Source: Symsagittifera roscoffensis
Lineage: Eukaryota > Xenacoelomorpha > Acoela > Convolutidae
NCBI RefSeq assembly: GCF_963678635.1
Contig: NC_087068.1
Location: 27,406,318 to 27,470,317 of the forward strand
Direction of reading: 5' to 3'
Length of the DNA stretch: 64,000 nt
Below, one piece after another: positions 41,712 through 54,475 of this stretch. Position 1 is the stretch's first letter, and each line of letters starts with the position of its first letter. The notes under the pieces are model-generated. The model saw only the letters and a program-made list of their open reading frames with translations, ran no database searches and was not told the origin of the DNA. Made by a program: the position numbers and the translations under genes.

Positions 41712-43440
41712 TAATTTGAAAAAGACTATTTAATAAGTTAGTCTTTTTTTAAGTTAGTATGATTAAGAAACAACTTTTTTCACGAAAAAATTAGAAGGTC
41801 AGAAACTATCACGGTATCTGAAATTACTGCATTTGTCCTTGGTAACTTCAATTCAATCCAATTTTTCATGCCGATGAAATTTTCTTGTTTTATGATAGAA
41901 CATGATGATTTGTCTCATTGCAAAACAGAAAAAACTTCTTGCCCAGTTCAACTGCCTCTCTTGGAAAAATAAATATTTGAAACACTAGAAGAAAAAAACA
42001 AGACGCGAATAAATCGAGTTTGCTGAAAATTCGATAACGGTAACAAAAGTGAATAAGAATGACTAAAACAACCAACTGGACAATCTTTCAAGGTGACAAG
42101 CATTCTAAACCTTGGTAGAAGAATGATCTCCTAAATTTTAAATCAAAAACAACTTAGGATATAAGTTTTCTATTCGACACATGGCTCAATTCCAAAATTC
42201 CTAACAAATTTTTTCAGATTTTTTCTAATAAAAGATAATCAGAAGGTCAAAAGTGTCATAGTAACCGAGGTTTGAGTAAGCAGTCATTTTATCACATATT
42301 CCCCTCAAAGTTCTAGAAATTTTATAGACATTAGTGCAAGACTGGCTCCTAAGGTGCTTCAATAGATCGTTGAACCTAGAAAAAGCTTCCTAAAACATGT
42401 GCTAACACAGTGATATTCAATGCGATTGTCAAGACAAACTGAGCTCATCCATCAGGGGTTTCTATTTTATATAAAATCATATCTCGAAAACCAAAATGAA
42501 TTGAGATAAAACTCGAGGGCAGATTTGCTAATTATTTTGTTCCTTGACAGCATCCCATCATAAGGTTTAGGATTTGAATTTCTTTTAGCTGTCTTAAAGT
42601 CTAAGTTTTTTGAAAAAAATTTTATAGAAAAAACCTTAATATCAAAAAAAAGCTTTAAGCAGTTAAAGTTCAAGGCCAGGTTTGTGCCTAGACAAAACCC
42701 CAACATAAGGGTTCAGAATTTCAAAGTTGGTTCGTTTTTTTTTAATTCACGAAAAACTGAAAAAATCATAAAAATTGCTACATCTCGGAAACCCAGAGGA
42801 TTTGAGCAGTCACATTTAGAGTGCAGATTTGCAACGCCGATGTATAACTGACAGGACCCCCAGCCTCCATAATTGCAACCCCACTATAGGGTTGGAAATT
42901 TTAAGTAAATTGTTTATACGGAGGCGAAATAAGCCTCGAATTAGCAAAAATTCGACTACGAACAAGATTCGAATCTGCAACCTACTGTAATCAAGAGATT
43001 TCGAGTCTGAGGCACTATCTACTCAGCCACGCAATCTAAACAACGGACAATTACAAGCCACGAATAAAGCAGCTACATAAGCTAATATATTGCCACTGTT
43101 TTTCAGCCAAAGTGGCCCCAATTACTAATAGACTCAATTTTGCAAGCAATAATTGAGAATATAGGAAACTGAAGGCATCCACACTAACTTTGCATGTAAC
43201 AAATCTCAAAGTATAAAGCCGCATTATGTATAACAAAATATAAAGTTTCCTTACTCCTGGCCTGCAAAATAAAAACCACAGTACTTTTGCCTGCGGTTTG
43301 GCTCAGACAAATTTTAAAAAGAAAACAAACTTGGAAAATTGAGTTAGACTATTTAAAATTTTTTTTAAAAAGTTCAATTATCTTTATAAAGACTGAAGTT
43401 TCTGAGAAAATGTCTGAAAAACGATCAAATACCGGACTTT
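41712..43440. other. PLE-3 leader with degenerate repeats
   Basis: Equivalent of 17545-19320. A short stretch present in the first copy (TATCGGCGGTCTACATCTTGC region, about 18605-18640) is missing here at about 42765. No gene. Confidence 0.6.
42953..43036 (-). tRNA. tRNA-Ser(CGA)-like sequence, second copy
   Basis: Equivalent of 18811-18894 with a few changes. The acceptor 3' strand is CGTAGTC (T-G instead of T-A at one pair), still pairing over seven positions. The anticodon loop CTCGAAA is unchanged. The TTTTT run after the 3' end is kept. Confidence 0.5.
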
Positions 43441-45878
43441 TTGAAGTTTAGGGTCCCCGAGATGGGGTTTTTTAGGACGAAGCTGTGCATACTTTTACAG
43501 TAAAACTACTAAGGACTGAAACGTCTAGGGCAAATGAGGACAGGGAAAGGTACGAGATGCTAATGAAAGCAAGATCACTGGTGGGAGAAGAAATCGGCAA
43601 ACACTGGTGGGCATCTATTTTCCGATTCGTGTGGCGTCAAGTTGAGGCAAGCTTGAAGACAACATCAGATAACCATGGAAAAAACTTTTAAAAAAATGTC
43701 CGAGAGACAAGTTAAACTCCTTGGGGGGAGAATTGAGGAATCATTTAGGATGCTTGATAACATTGAATGGATGGGTTCATGAACTGCTATCAGGGGGCCC
43801 AAAGCTTCCCATTAGAGACAAATTTAATGAAACGCACTTTTTGGCTGATATCGACATTTTCCTCTCACAATTGAAAAATTAAAAAACATCTGGTGAAACT
43901 TTATGTGAAATAGAAGACGCGGCAAAGGCATATGCAAAAAACGCAAGGCAAACCCCAAGAGACAAAGCCGTTGAAAAAAAGAGGAAATATCTCAAAGACA
44001 ATGGGATGCTGGCTGTGCCTTTTGATAAGGGGGTTGGTTTTTGCATAATGAGGAAAAAAACTTATGGATCAAAGCTGGAATCCTTGTTGCATTCTGCTCA
44101 GTTTTTGAAAAAAGATGCAACCAGTGATGAGGTAATACTGAAAATTGGAAAGGAACTTAACGAAGAATTACTAGCCATGAACAAAAAGACGAGATAAGTG
44201 ATCAGTTACATTCTATGATGAGGTCAACAGGGGGGCAATCCGCTCGTTTGTACGGTATAGCTAAGGTACACAAGGCTGAGACACCCCTACCACCAGTACT
44301 ATCACTTCCAGGCAGGTCATATGAGAATCATAACAAAATGCTTGCAACGTTTTTTGACAACATCAATGGAGCCAATATAGAAACCAATACTAAAGATGCC
44401 AGAGAAACAATTGAAAACATTGCTCTAGATGAAACCATAATTTCTCTTGATGTGAATAGTTTGTACACCAACGTTCCCCTGAAGCGGCAATTGAAATTGC
44501 TTTACAGAAGCTGTACAGCCAGGAATCTCCTCCCGAAGTTCGAAGAGCAACCATGAAAAGGCCTTTGAATATGGTTGGTCAGCGAGTATATTTCAAGTGT
44601 AATGATTCATGGTATGTGCAAGTTGATGGTTTAGCAATGGGCGCAGCCCTCGCTGTACTTCTGACAAACTTATGGCTGAAAGAGTACGAGTTTGTTCTAA
44701 GACAAAAAATACCGGCTGGGAACGGAGATACAGCAAACTAATCACAAAAACGGTTTGTGCCCATGTTGCAGCAGGAAAGTCACATATATATCAAAGGGGG
44801 TTGAATGCGAGAGTTGCCGCAACTGGTATCATCTCAAATACGGAAAAATATCCGATGACGTGTACGCATAAATAACCGAGATAGTCTGGTACTGTGAAAA
44901 CTGCTGCCGCGCTAAGAACAAGGAGAAGGATACTCGCCAATCGAAATTGTTCATCAGGTATGTGGATGACATTGTTAGAACAGTCAGAGGAGAGCCGAAT
45001 TATCTTCTCGATACCGCCAACTCTCTCCATCTAAATCTGCAGTTCACTCTAGAGGGAATTAATTCGAAGGGAATTTGCCGTTCCTGGATTTGAACATAAA
45101 TGTATTGCAGGGTAGGGGTGTAACTTGCAGTTGGTATCAAAAACCAACAGATACTGGGACTATACTGACCTTAAGAAGTTGCGCCCCAACTCAGTATAAG
45201 CAGAGTATTATCCAAGGCACTGTACACAGGGTTTTTAGGAGTACATCTAGCTGGGAGCAATTTGATAAGGATGTGGAAACTAATAGGGCGCAATGGCTGA
45301 CAAATCAGTACCCTGAAAATTGGTCTGCAAAGGTGGCGGAAGACGACTTGTGCAAAATCATCGAGGGTAAGGCCAAGTCCCTGGATAGTGAGAGGTGTTT
45401 GTCATCTCAATCACCAAAGAATGTGAAGCCCCCAATGCTGATGGTGCAATATAGAGGTAACCACAGCCAATATTTTGCTAACGGGTTACGAAAATTAACT
45501 AACGTTCAAGTGGTTTTCACCACAAGAAAACTAGAATCATGTTTACGATCACTGAAATCAGCATTTTCTAATGACCTCAAGTCAAGAGTGGTTTATAAAC
45601 TGTCATGTAGTGGATGCACTTACACCTATGTCGGACCAACTGTTCGACATTTGACCATTACAATTGAGGAACATAAGAACGCGGACTCACCGGTAGGCCT
45701 CCACTTTTAGCAATGCCAACTTGAGGAAAATAGCGCAGATCTTAGTTGGGAAGTTGTCGATATGTCAAATAACCAAACAAATCTGTTAACAATAGAGGCA
45801 ATACATATCAGGAAGGAGAAACCGGGCTTGAACACACGCGATGATTTTAGGAGCAGGGAGTTAACACTGAGAATTTAG
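43441..45878 (+). pseudogene. PLE-3 polyprotein: RT, nested PHD finger, GIY-YIG
   Basis: Best preserved of the three PLEs but still frameshifted. 43485-43691: N-terminal region. 44006-44197: DKGVGFCIM block. 44215-44556: RLYGIAKVHK, then PVLSLPGRSYEN and SLDVNSLYTNVPL (motif A; K to N). 44553-44741: DGLAMGAALA (motif B). The nested finger (about 44745-44910) reads CPCC, VECESC, WYHLKY (the expected C is Y), one stop, then WYCENC. Motif C is intact, RYVDDIV (about 44956-44976). 45075-45710 covers NLPFLDLNINV, WYQKPTDTGT and GIY-YIG (YKLSCSGCTYTYVG). The LLTIEAIHIRKEKPGLNTRDDF block runs to TAG at 45876-45878. Confidence 0.9.
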
Positions 45879-47753
45879 TCCCAAAATTTTTTTGGTTTTT
45901 CATTTAAAACATACATGTCTAAATCGGAATTATGACTCAGAAACTTCCAGAAAAATTAATTTAAAACTGTTAAATTAAATTTAGAGGTTAAAAGTATTTT
46001 ATTCTTAATAGTAATTAAGAGGTCAATTATGATTGGCTAATTTTTCTAACAATGGCGTAGAACCAAAATGTATGTGAAATATTGTAAATAACATTTGTAA
46101 ATTGATGTATTACCGTCATTTAAATTAGTTTTTTGTAAGAATCCTGACAATGCACGTAGTTGCAAAAACGATTGAAATTTAATTTTCAGCAAATATTTTT
46201 ATTACAAAACAATCTAACAAGAACAAAAAAAAAGAAAATTAAACTAATTTAAAAAAATTTACTAAAACTATTATTGAATAATATTGAATTCCCTCCGTTC
46301 GTTGTACATATGTTATGAAAAAAATCGAAAAAATATAGAGTTCACGCTAGACATTTCGATCCGAAATGTTTCGTGTTCCAAACGTTTCGTGATTTTTGCT
46401 ATTTTTTTGCAAAAGTTTAGAGGTATTGTAACAAAGTATTGAGGTTTTGACTGGGTTTGGTATTGGTATTGATATTGGTATTGATGATTCAGTTCGGTAT
46501 TGGTGTTGAGATTGAGGCTTTGCTATTGGTTCTGTGGTATTGGTATTGGTATTGAGTTCACTGGTATAAGAAATGCATTTCCAAAAATTGATTTATATTG
46601 AGTGAGAAAAACTTTGAAACCGAGTTATCATGATTGTTGTGTGAAACAAACAATTTTCTTTCGGTTCCTTTTATGAATTGATGATGCATCAAAACTGCTA
46701 ATTAGTTCTATTTGAATGCCAAAGCATTTGCTAATGCTAATGAAAAGCGGTTAATGAATGGCATCAATACATGCGACTTAGGTTGGAAAAAAGAAGGATT
46801 GTACTAATACTCTCGCTTCATAAATGAGAACAATTTTTTTAGTTTTACATTGCGATTATAAGAAAAACGTTAAGTTAAAGCATTCGCGCTCCTGCAGATT
46901 TTAAATTGTCGACTTGAGTTAACAATTACACCACAGCAAAGCTTAGGCTTTTTACAAAAGCAACATAGCGACTTCTTAAACATGTGCCATATAAATTTTC
47001 CTATGCATTACAATATTTGATACATCCTAAACGTGCAAAAATTCTTCCGTTGAACATTCGAAAAAAAATACGTTGCTGAAACATGTCGACATAGAGACTT
47101 CTTAAGGACATGTCAAATGAAACACAATTTAAATAATGTGTAGATAGAAAGATAGAAGCGATAACGATAAAAAGGAGATGATTAGAATTGATGTGATTAA
47201 AATTAAACTGGATACGGGTTATGTTTCTTCATAAGAACTCAAAAATTGACAAAAATTACAAATGAATCATTTGTCAAATCGAAGCTGTTTTTTAGTTTTT
47301 TTTAATTTTACCATCTTTAAACTCGTCAATGAACAAATTTGAAGAAGCGCTATAGGCTTAAAAAACGTCTTTGTCTTTGTTAGTTTCAACAGTAGTTCCA
47401 AGGAGGCTTATGTAACAGTCGCCTACTTCAGTCACATAAAGGGTTACAGAAAATTAGGCCCTAAAACCATTGGATCAAGAATCAGCGACACCCTTGTGTT
47501 TTTCCACCTTAAGCGGTGGGAGCAAATTCGGTTCACTTACGACATAAGACTATAAACCGTGTTACAGCTTGAAGACCACTACCAATATATTCCCCACTCT
47601 AGAAACTAAAAACGCCCCCATGCTCAGGTCTCAAAATACCTAAAACCTAAAACTCTCCCCAACTCAACATAACAATGTAAAACACACTCGAAAAATTTGA
47701 ATTGGTTACTTACATACCGACACGAGTTCTAGAATTGACTAACTAAATCATAA
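45879..47753. repeat. PLE-3 3' region and tail repeat
   Basis: Non-coding. Holds the weak hammerhead-like motif (46143-46180), the TATTGG array (46455-46555), the ACATGTGCC tail mark (about 46981) and a shortened R repeat (47179-47753). The piece GACACCCTTGTG...AAGCGGTGGGAGC (about 47486-47524) is present here and in the 52.8 and 53.3-kb copies but missing from the other R copies. Confidence 0.75.
46143..46180 (+). other. Hammerhead-like motif in the PLE-3 tail, weak
   Basis: CTGACAA, TGCAC...TTGCA and AAAACG as in PLE-2; same lost core bases. Confidence 0.25.
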
Positions 47754-48333
47754 AGGTATTGTGATTTTTGGTTTCGTGATTTTTGCTATAGTTTTTTGCA
47801 AAAGTTTAGAGGTATTGTAACAAAGTATTGAGGAAATGACAGGGTTTGGTATTGGTATTGGTATTGATGATTCAGTTCGGTATTGGTGTTGAGATTGAGG
47901 CCTTGGTATTGATTCTGTGGTATCGGTATTGGTATTGAATCACTGGTATAAGAAATTCTTTTCCAAAAATTGATTTATATTGAGTCAGAAAAATATTGAA
48001 ATCGAGTTTTCTTGATTGTTGTGTGAAACAAACAATTTTCGTTCGGTTCCTTTGATGACTTAAAAATGCATCAAAACTGCTAACTTAAGTAAACAATTAA
48101 ACCACAGCAAAGTCTAACAGAGCAACATAGCGACTTCTTAAACATGTGCCAAATGAATTTTCCTATGCATTACAATATTTGATGCATCATAAACGTGCAA
48201 AAATTCTTCCGTTGAACATTCGAAAAAAAAACGTTGCTGAAACATGTCGACATAGAGACTTCTTAAGGACATGTCAAATGAAACACAATTTAAATAATGT
48301 GTAGATAGAAAGATAGAAGCGATAACGATAAAA

Positions 48334-48339
48334 AGGCGA
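48334..48339. other. Uninterrupted target site of the giant element, copy 1
   Basis: GATAACGATAAAA, AGGCGA, TGATTAGAATTG: the pre-insertion form of the site at 23032/38301, carrying one AGGCGA. Confidence 0.9.
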
Positions 48340-49583
48340 TGATTAGAATTGATGTGATTAAAATTAAACTGGATACGGGTTATGTTTCTTCGTAAGAACA
48401 TAAAAATTGACAAGAAGAAAGAAAGCAAGATCTTATGTATTACAAATTGAATCATTTGTCAAATCGAAGCTGTTTTGTATTGTTTTTTAATTTACCATCT
48501 TTAAACTCGTCAATGAACAAAATTTGAAGAAGCGCTATAGGCTGTAAAAAACGTCTTCGACTTTGTTAGTTTCAACAGAAGTTCCAAGTAGGCTCATGTA
48601 ACAGTCGCCTACTTCGGTCACATAAGAGGTTACAGAAAAATAGGCCCTAAAACCATTGGCTCAAGAATCGGAGCAAAATCGGTTCGCTTGCGACATGAGG
48701 CTATAAACCGTGTTACAGCTTAAAGGCCACTACCAAATTATTCCCCACTCTAGAAACTAAAAACGCCCCCATGCTCAGGTCTCAAAATACCTAAAACCCA
48801 CGAAAGCCGTTAATAACAGGGTTGGAACCTTACGTATACAGTAACTTTTTATCAAACAGTGGACCTTTGATCCATTTCAGATGGATTAACCTAAAACTCT
48901 CCCCAACTCAAAATAACAATGTAAAACACACTCGAAAAATTTGAATTGGTTACTTACATACCAACACGACTTCTAGAATTGACTAACTAAATCATAAAGG
49001 TATTGTGATTTTTGGTTTCGTGATTTTTGCTATAATTTTTTGCAAAAGTTTAGAGGTATTGTAACAAAGTATTGAGGTATTGACAGGGTTTGGTATTGGT
49101 ATTGGTATTGGTATTGATGATTCAGTTCGGTATTGGTGTTGAGATTGAGGCCTTGGTATTGATTCTGTGGTAATGGTATTGGTATTGAATCATTGGTATA
49201 AGAAAATCTTTTCCAAAAATTGATTTATATTGAGTCAGAAAAATATTGAAATCGAGTTTTCATGATTGTTGTGAGAAACAAACAATTTTCGTTCGGTTCC
49301 TTTGATGACTTAAAAATGCATCAAAACTGCTAACTTAAGTAAACAATTAAACCACAGCAAAGTCTAACAGAGCAACATAGCGACTTCTTAAACATGTGCC
49401 AAATGAATTTTCCTATGCATTACAATACTTGATACATCATAAACGTGCAAAAATTCTTCCGTTGAACATTCGAAAAAAAAACTTTGCTGAAACATGTCGA
49501 CATAGAGACTTCTTAAGGACATGTCAAATGAAACACAATTTAAATAATGTGTAGATAGAAAGATAGAAGCGATAACGATAAAA

Positions 49584-49589
49584 AGGCGA
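49584..49589. other. Uninterrupted target site of the giant element, copy 2
   Basis: Same empty site in the next tandem unit. Confidence 0.9.
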
Positions 49590-50280
49590 TGATTAGAATT
49601 GATGTGATTAAAATTAAACTGGATACGGGTTATGTTTCTTCATAAGAACACAAAAATTGACAAGAAGAAAGAAAGCAAAATCTTATGTATTACAAATTGA
49701 ATCATTTGTCAAATCGAAGCTGTTTTGTATTGTTTTTTAATTTACCATCTTTAAACTCGTCAATGAACAAAATTTGAAGAAGCGCTATAGGCTGTAAAAA
49801 ACGTCTTCGACTTTGTTAGTTTCAACAGAAGTTCCAAGTAGGCTCATGTAACAGTCGCCTACTTCGGTCACATAAAAGGTTACAGAAAAATAGGCCCTAA
49901 AACCATTGGCTCAAGAATCGGAGCAAAATCGGTTCGATTGTGACATGAGACTATAAACCGTGTTACAGCTTAAAAGCCACTACCAAATTATTCCCCACTC
50001 TAGAAACTAAAAACGCCCCCATGCTCAGGTCTCAAAATAACTAAAACCCACGAAAGCCGCTAAAAACAGGGTTGGAACCTTACGTATACAGTAACTTTTT
50101 ATTAAACCTAAAACTCTCCCCAACTCAAAATAACAATGTAAAACACACTCGAAAAATTTGAATTGGTTACTTACATACCGACACGACTTCTAGAATTGAC
50201 TAATTAAATCATAAAGTAACTCTGAAAAAAATCCGGTAATCAAGGTTAACTCAAGAAGTTTTAAATTTACAAGTTTTAAC

Positions 50281-51041
50281 TCAAGACACACACACACAAT
50301 TTCTTTTTGGACCATTGGGCAGCTTCAGCTGTCCACTTTTGCCCTGAAGGTTCACTCTGGTCCAATCGATCTCCTTCTCCGTTTGTTCTCGTTCACTCTT
50401 AATCCTCTGCCAAGAATAGGACAGCTCTACTCTCGTTCGATTTATGTGGAGAAATTGCGAATAGTTAATTCACGTTTCTATTTTTGGACTACTCTAAAAA
50501 ATTCTGCTAATTTTATTTTCTTGTACTTTCAGTTATCGCGAGAAAATTGAGCATGACAAGCTCAGTTCGAATTTTTGAAAAATTCTATTTAACCCAAAAT
50601 CAAGATTAAATGTTGCTCAAGGTCAAGCTTCCAAGTATGACCGACTGGCACAAACTCCCCAGACTCGACATCGATGTCTCCTCATCGCCCGTCGTTGTCT
50701 GTCCTTGAGCCCCCAGGTGTTAAGAGCGTCTCAAGATACAGTGCCAGTGGTCATTTCCAGAAGTTTGCAGCAGATTTAACTTTATCTACACCCCAAAATT
50801 CACAGCCATGCAAAGTTGTCACAGTATCAATAAGCAGCAACCAAAATCTGCACCCTCAATTCCAGCCTTATAAGCTACGCATTAAAATTTCTTTTATGTT
50901 CTCCAATCAGAAAATTGTCATGCAGCATTTCGATTTATATAATAAATATCGTATACTGATAACAACATTTCCTATGTTAAAATTTCTTTTCCGTGACCTC
51001 AGATTTCATTTGCGTTCACACTCAAGCCCTTTTTTCCACGC
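50281..51041. repeat. S block flanking E2
   Basis: Equivalent of 39061-39780, with a short (CA)n interruption at about 50286-50297. Frame 50674-51066 has no counterpart of equal length elsewhere. Confidence 0.7.
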
Positions 51042-52137
51042 TCATGACTCAAGAACCAACCCCTGAACACCTTGCTCAGTTCGTGCCCCTCGTCTTCGAG
51101 GTACTGGGTCCTGATGATTCGAGGCCGTAATTTGCCCCGATAATTGTTCTTCATCATCGGAACTGATCACGATCTCTTCACATGCCTTCAGCTGTTCGTG
51201 GGCTCGCATCCATTCCCTCTGCTCTTGTAACCTTTTCGTCTGATTCGGTAGACCCTTCACTTTAGATTCCCTGTTCAAGCAAAAGGAGTTGTGCAAGTTC
51301 ACGCTCACGTTCTTTACCAGGTCCTCCTCCAATATCAATTCTCTCGCCTTGGTATTATCTCTAGACACTCTACCAACACTTTTCCAAACCGTGGCTAACA
51401 CATTGCGATGGTTTAGCAATGGTCTCTTGAAGGCCTCCGGTGGTTCCAACTCCATCATCTTCTCATGCGTCACGTCATTTTCCTCCATGGCTGGGGCACT
51501 ATTCATTGCTTTCCCAATCGTATTCTGCCTTTCAAAGTCATTCGTATTCTCCTTTTCCAAACTCCGGAGTTCTTCCCTCCAGATCTCACTCAAGTCCTCC
51601 CTTAGATCTCCAGGCACCGCTCCTTGCATCTTCCGCAACAATCGATGCGATTGATGCAACTTTTGTGCCAATCGCAAACACTTGGGCGCCGAAAAAGCCT
51701 TGTCTGTTAACACCCTCTGACTAGATGCTTCCATCATCGCCACGTGTAATGGATAATGGCTTCCGCACAGGTTGGTCATGACTGATCCCACCAGAGACTT
51801 CGCATTCATTGGTAAACTGTAGGCTTTGCTCACGCGAAATCCCATCTCCGCCTCAAGACTGATCTTCCATCCCCTGATGTGCTTCTGGATCATTTGTAAC
51901 ACTCATGACCAAAAACCCACGCTTAACGCCGTCACCAAATGGTGCTCGGACTCTAGCTTCTCTAGAGGTTGTAAACTGCACATACTCAAAAAGAATCCCA
52001 ATGCCGTCGATGCTCGCGTAACATTCAGCCACTATCTGCACCTCACTTTTCTCTTTCTCCGTGATGTCACCGAACCAAGTGGCTAAATCCTCTTTATGAA
52101 AAGATTGTATTCTGACAGGAACGTCTGTGCGAATATG
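51042..52137 (-). pseudogene. E2: copy with an in-frame 477-bp internal deletion
   Basis: Because of the deletion (equivalent to 40178-40654 of E1, exactly 159 codons, at GGT...GGTTCC) the copy has one continuous 286-codon frame (51902-51042), joining MMELEP to EAFKRPLLNHRN and running through SDDEEQLSGQITASN to GLVLES. Upstream, 52041-51853 repeats the E1 N-terminal fragment in the other frame. It is cut at 52137, the same point as E1. The longest open E frame here is thus a deletion product, although it could still be expressed. Confidence 0.6.
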
Positions 52138-53719
52138 AGAACAATATTAAGTTAAAGCATTCGCGCTCCAGCAGATTTTAAATCGTCGACTTAAGTAAAC
52201 AGTTAAACCACAGCAAAGTCTAACAGAGCAACATAGCGACTTCTTAAACATGTGCCAAAAAAACTTTTCTGCGCATTACAATATTTGATAACAAATGTGC
52301 AAAAATTCTTCCGTTGAACGTTTGAAAAAAATTACGTTGCTGAAACATGTCGACAAAGAGACTTCTTAAGGATATGTCAAATGAAACACAAGTTAAATAA
52401 TGTGTAGATAGGAAGATAGAAGCGATAACAATAAAAAAGGAGATAATTAGAATTGATGTGATTAAATTTAAACTCGATACGGGTTATGTTTCTTCATAAG
52501 AACACAAAAACCGACACAATAAAACAATGCAAGATATTATGTATTACAAAATTGTCATACATAATATTTGTGAATCATTTGTCAAATCGAAGCTTTTTTG
52601 TAATTTTATTCTGAAACTCGTCCATTAACAAAATTTGAAGAAGCGCTATAGGCTGTAAAAAACGTCGTCGAGTTTGTTAGTTTCAACAGTAGTTCCAAGG
52701 ACGCTTATGTAACAGTCGCCTACTTCAGTCATATATGAGGCTAAAGAAAAATAGGCCCTATAACCATTGGATCAAGAGTCAGGGACACTATCTCTGGTAA
52801 TTTTCAACCTCAAGCGGTCGGAGCCAGTTGGGTTCACTTGCGACATGAGACTATAAATCCGCGTTACAGCTTAAAGGCCACTACGAAAATATCCCCCACT
52901 CTAGAAATTAAAAACGTCCCCAAGCTCTGGTCTCAAAATACCTAAAACACACGAACGCCGTTAAAAAAGGGTCGGAACCTTACGTATACAGTTACTTTTC
53001 ATGCGATACGGGTTATGTTTCTTCATAAGATAACAAAACTCGACACGATAAAACAAAGCAAGATATTATGTATTACAAATTGAATCGTTTGTCATATCGA
53101 AGCTGATTTGTAATTTTTTTTAATTTACCGTCATTAAACTCGTCAATGAACAAAATTTGAAGAAGCGTTATAGGCTGTAAAACGTCTTCGAGTTTGTTAG
53201 TTTCAACAGTAGTTCGAAGGACACTTAAGTAACAGTCGCCTTCTTCAGAAACATATGAGGATACAGAAAAATAGGCCCTATAACCATTGGCTCAAGAGTC
53301 AGGGACACTATCTCTGGTAATTTTCAACCACAAGCGGTCGGAGCCAATTCGGTTCAATTGCGACATGAGACGATAAGACGCGTTACAGCTTAAAGGCCAC
53401 TTCCAAAAAATCCCCCACTCTAGAAATTATAAACGACTCCATGCTCAGGTCTCAAAATGTCTAATACGTATTCAGTTACTTATTATTAAACAGTGGACTT
53501 TTGATCCATTTCAGATAGATCAACCTAAAACTCTCCCTAACTCAACATAAACATGAAAAACACACTCAAGTAATTTAAATTGAGTGCTTACATACCGACT
53601 CGACCTCTAGAATTGAATAACCAAATCATAAAATAACTCTATAATTAATCCGGAAATCAAGCTTTACTTAAGAAGTTTGCATGAACAAGTTTTAACTCAA
53701 GACGCAATTTTTCTATCTG
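52138..53719. repeat. Tail plus two R repeats, no gene
   Basis: Begins AACAATATTAAGTTAAAGC, the same sequence as X2 at 46820-46883 with a deletion. Two R copies follow (about 52440-53000 and 53000-53650). More diverged than the 47.7-50.3-kb units. Confidence 0.75.
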
Positions 53720-54475
53720 GACCCATGGGCAGCTTCAGCTGTCCACCTTTGCACTGGAGGTTCACTCTGGTCAACTCGATTTCCTTCTCTACTTGTTCTC
53801 GGTCACTCTCAATCCTTTGCCAAGACTAAGACAGCTCTACTCTCGTTCGATTTATGTGGCGAAATTGCGAATACCAATTTCACGTTTCTTTTTTTTGGAC
53901 TACTTTCCCGCGATCGTATTTCGATTCTTCTGGTCTTTTTTTCTCGTACTTTCAGTTATTGAGAGAAACTTGAGCATGACAATCTCAATTCGAATTTTTG
54001 AAAAATTCTATTTCAACCCAAAATCAAGACTAAACGTTGCTCAAGGTCAATTTTCCAAGTATGACCGACTAACACATACTCCCCAGACTCAAGATCGATA
54101 TCCTCATCGGATGTCGTCGTCTGTCAGTGAGCCCCCAGGATGTTGAGTGCGTCTCAAGATACAGTGCCAGTGGTCATTTACAGAAGTTTGCAGCAGATTT
54201 AACTTTATCTACACCCCAGAATTCACAGCCATGCAAAAGCCTCACAATATCGCTAAACAGCAATCAAAATATGCATTCACCTGCACCCTGAATTCCAGCT
54301 TTATAATCTACTCATTAAAATTTTTTTGCCTTATCCAATCAAAAAATTGTCATGCAGTATTTTGATTTAAATAATAAATATAGTATATAATAACAAAGTT
54401 TCCTTCGTTAAAAATTCTTTTCGTGCCCTCAGATTTTATCTGAGTTCACACTCAAGCCCTTTTTCTTTCCCCCGC
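53720..54475. repeat. S block flanking E3
   Basis: Nearly identical to 62639-63397, 8.92 kb downstream, and clearly more distant from the blocks at 39 and 50 kb. The plus frame 53793-54146 is shared with 62711-62986 only because of that recent duplication. Confidence 0.75.

Larger units (their letters stand above)
41354..47178. repeat. Block X2: second copy of the 5.85-kb duplicated block
   Basis: Matches 17187-23037. It starts inside the LINE-B ORF1 fragment and includes the leader, tRNA-like sequence, PLE-3 and tail. At its end the target equivalent reads AGGAGA (47173-47178) instead of AGGCGA and carries no insertion. Confidence 0.9.
47754..50280. repeat. Two 1.25-kb tandem units of tail plus R repeat
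   Basis: Units start at GGTATTGTGATTTTTGG, 47754 and about 48999 (period about 1,245 bp). Each holds the TATTGG array, the tail mark, an uninterrupted AGGCGA target and an R repeat. They differ from the X2 tail by a shared deletion (tail joins GCTAACTTAAGTAAACAATTAAACC), so they were made from one another. Confidence 0.88.
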
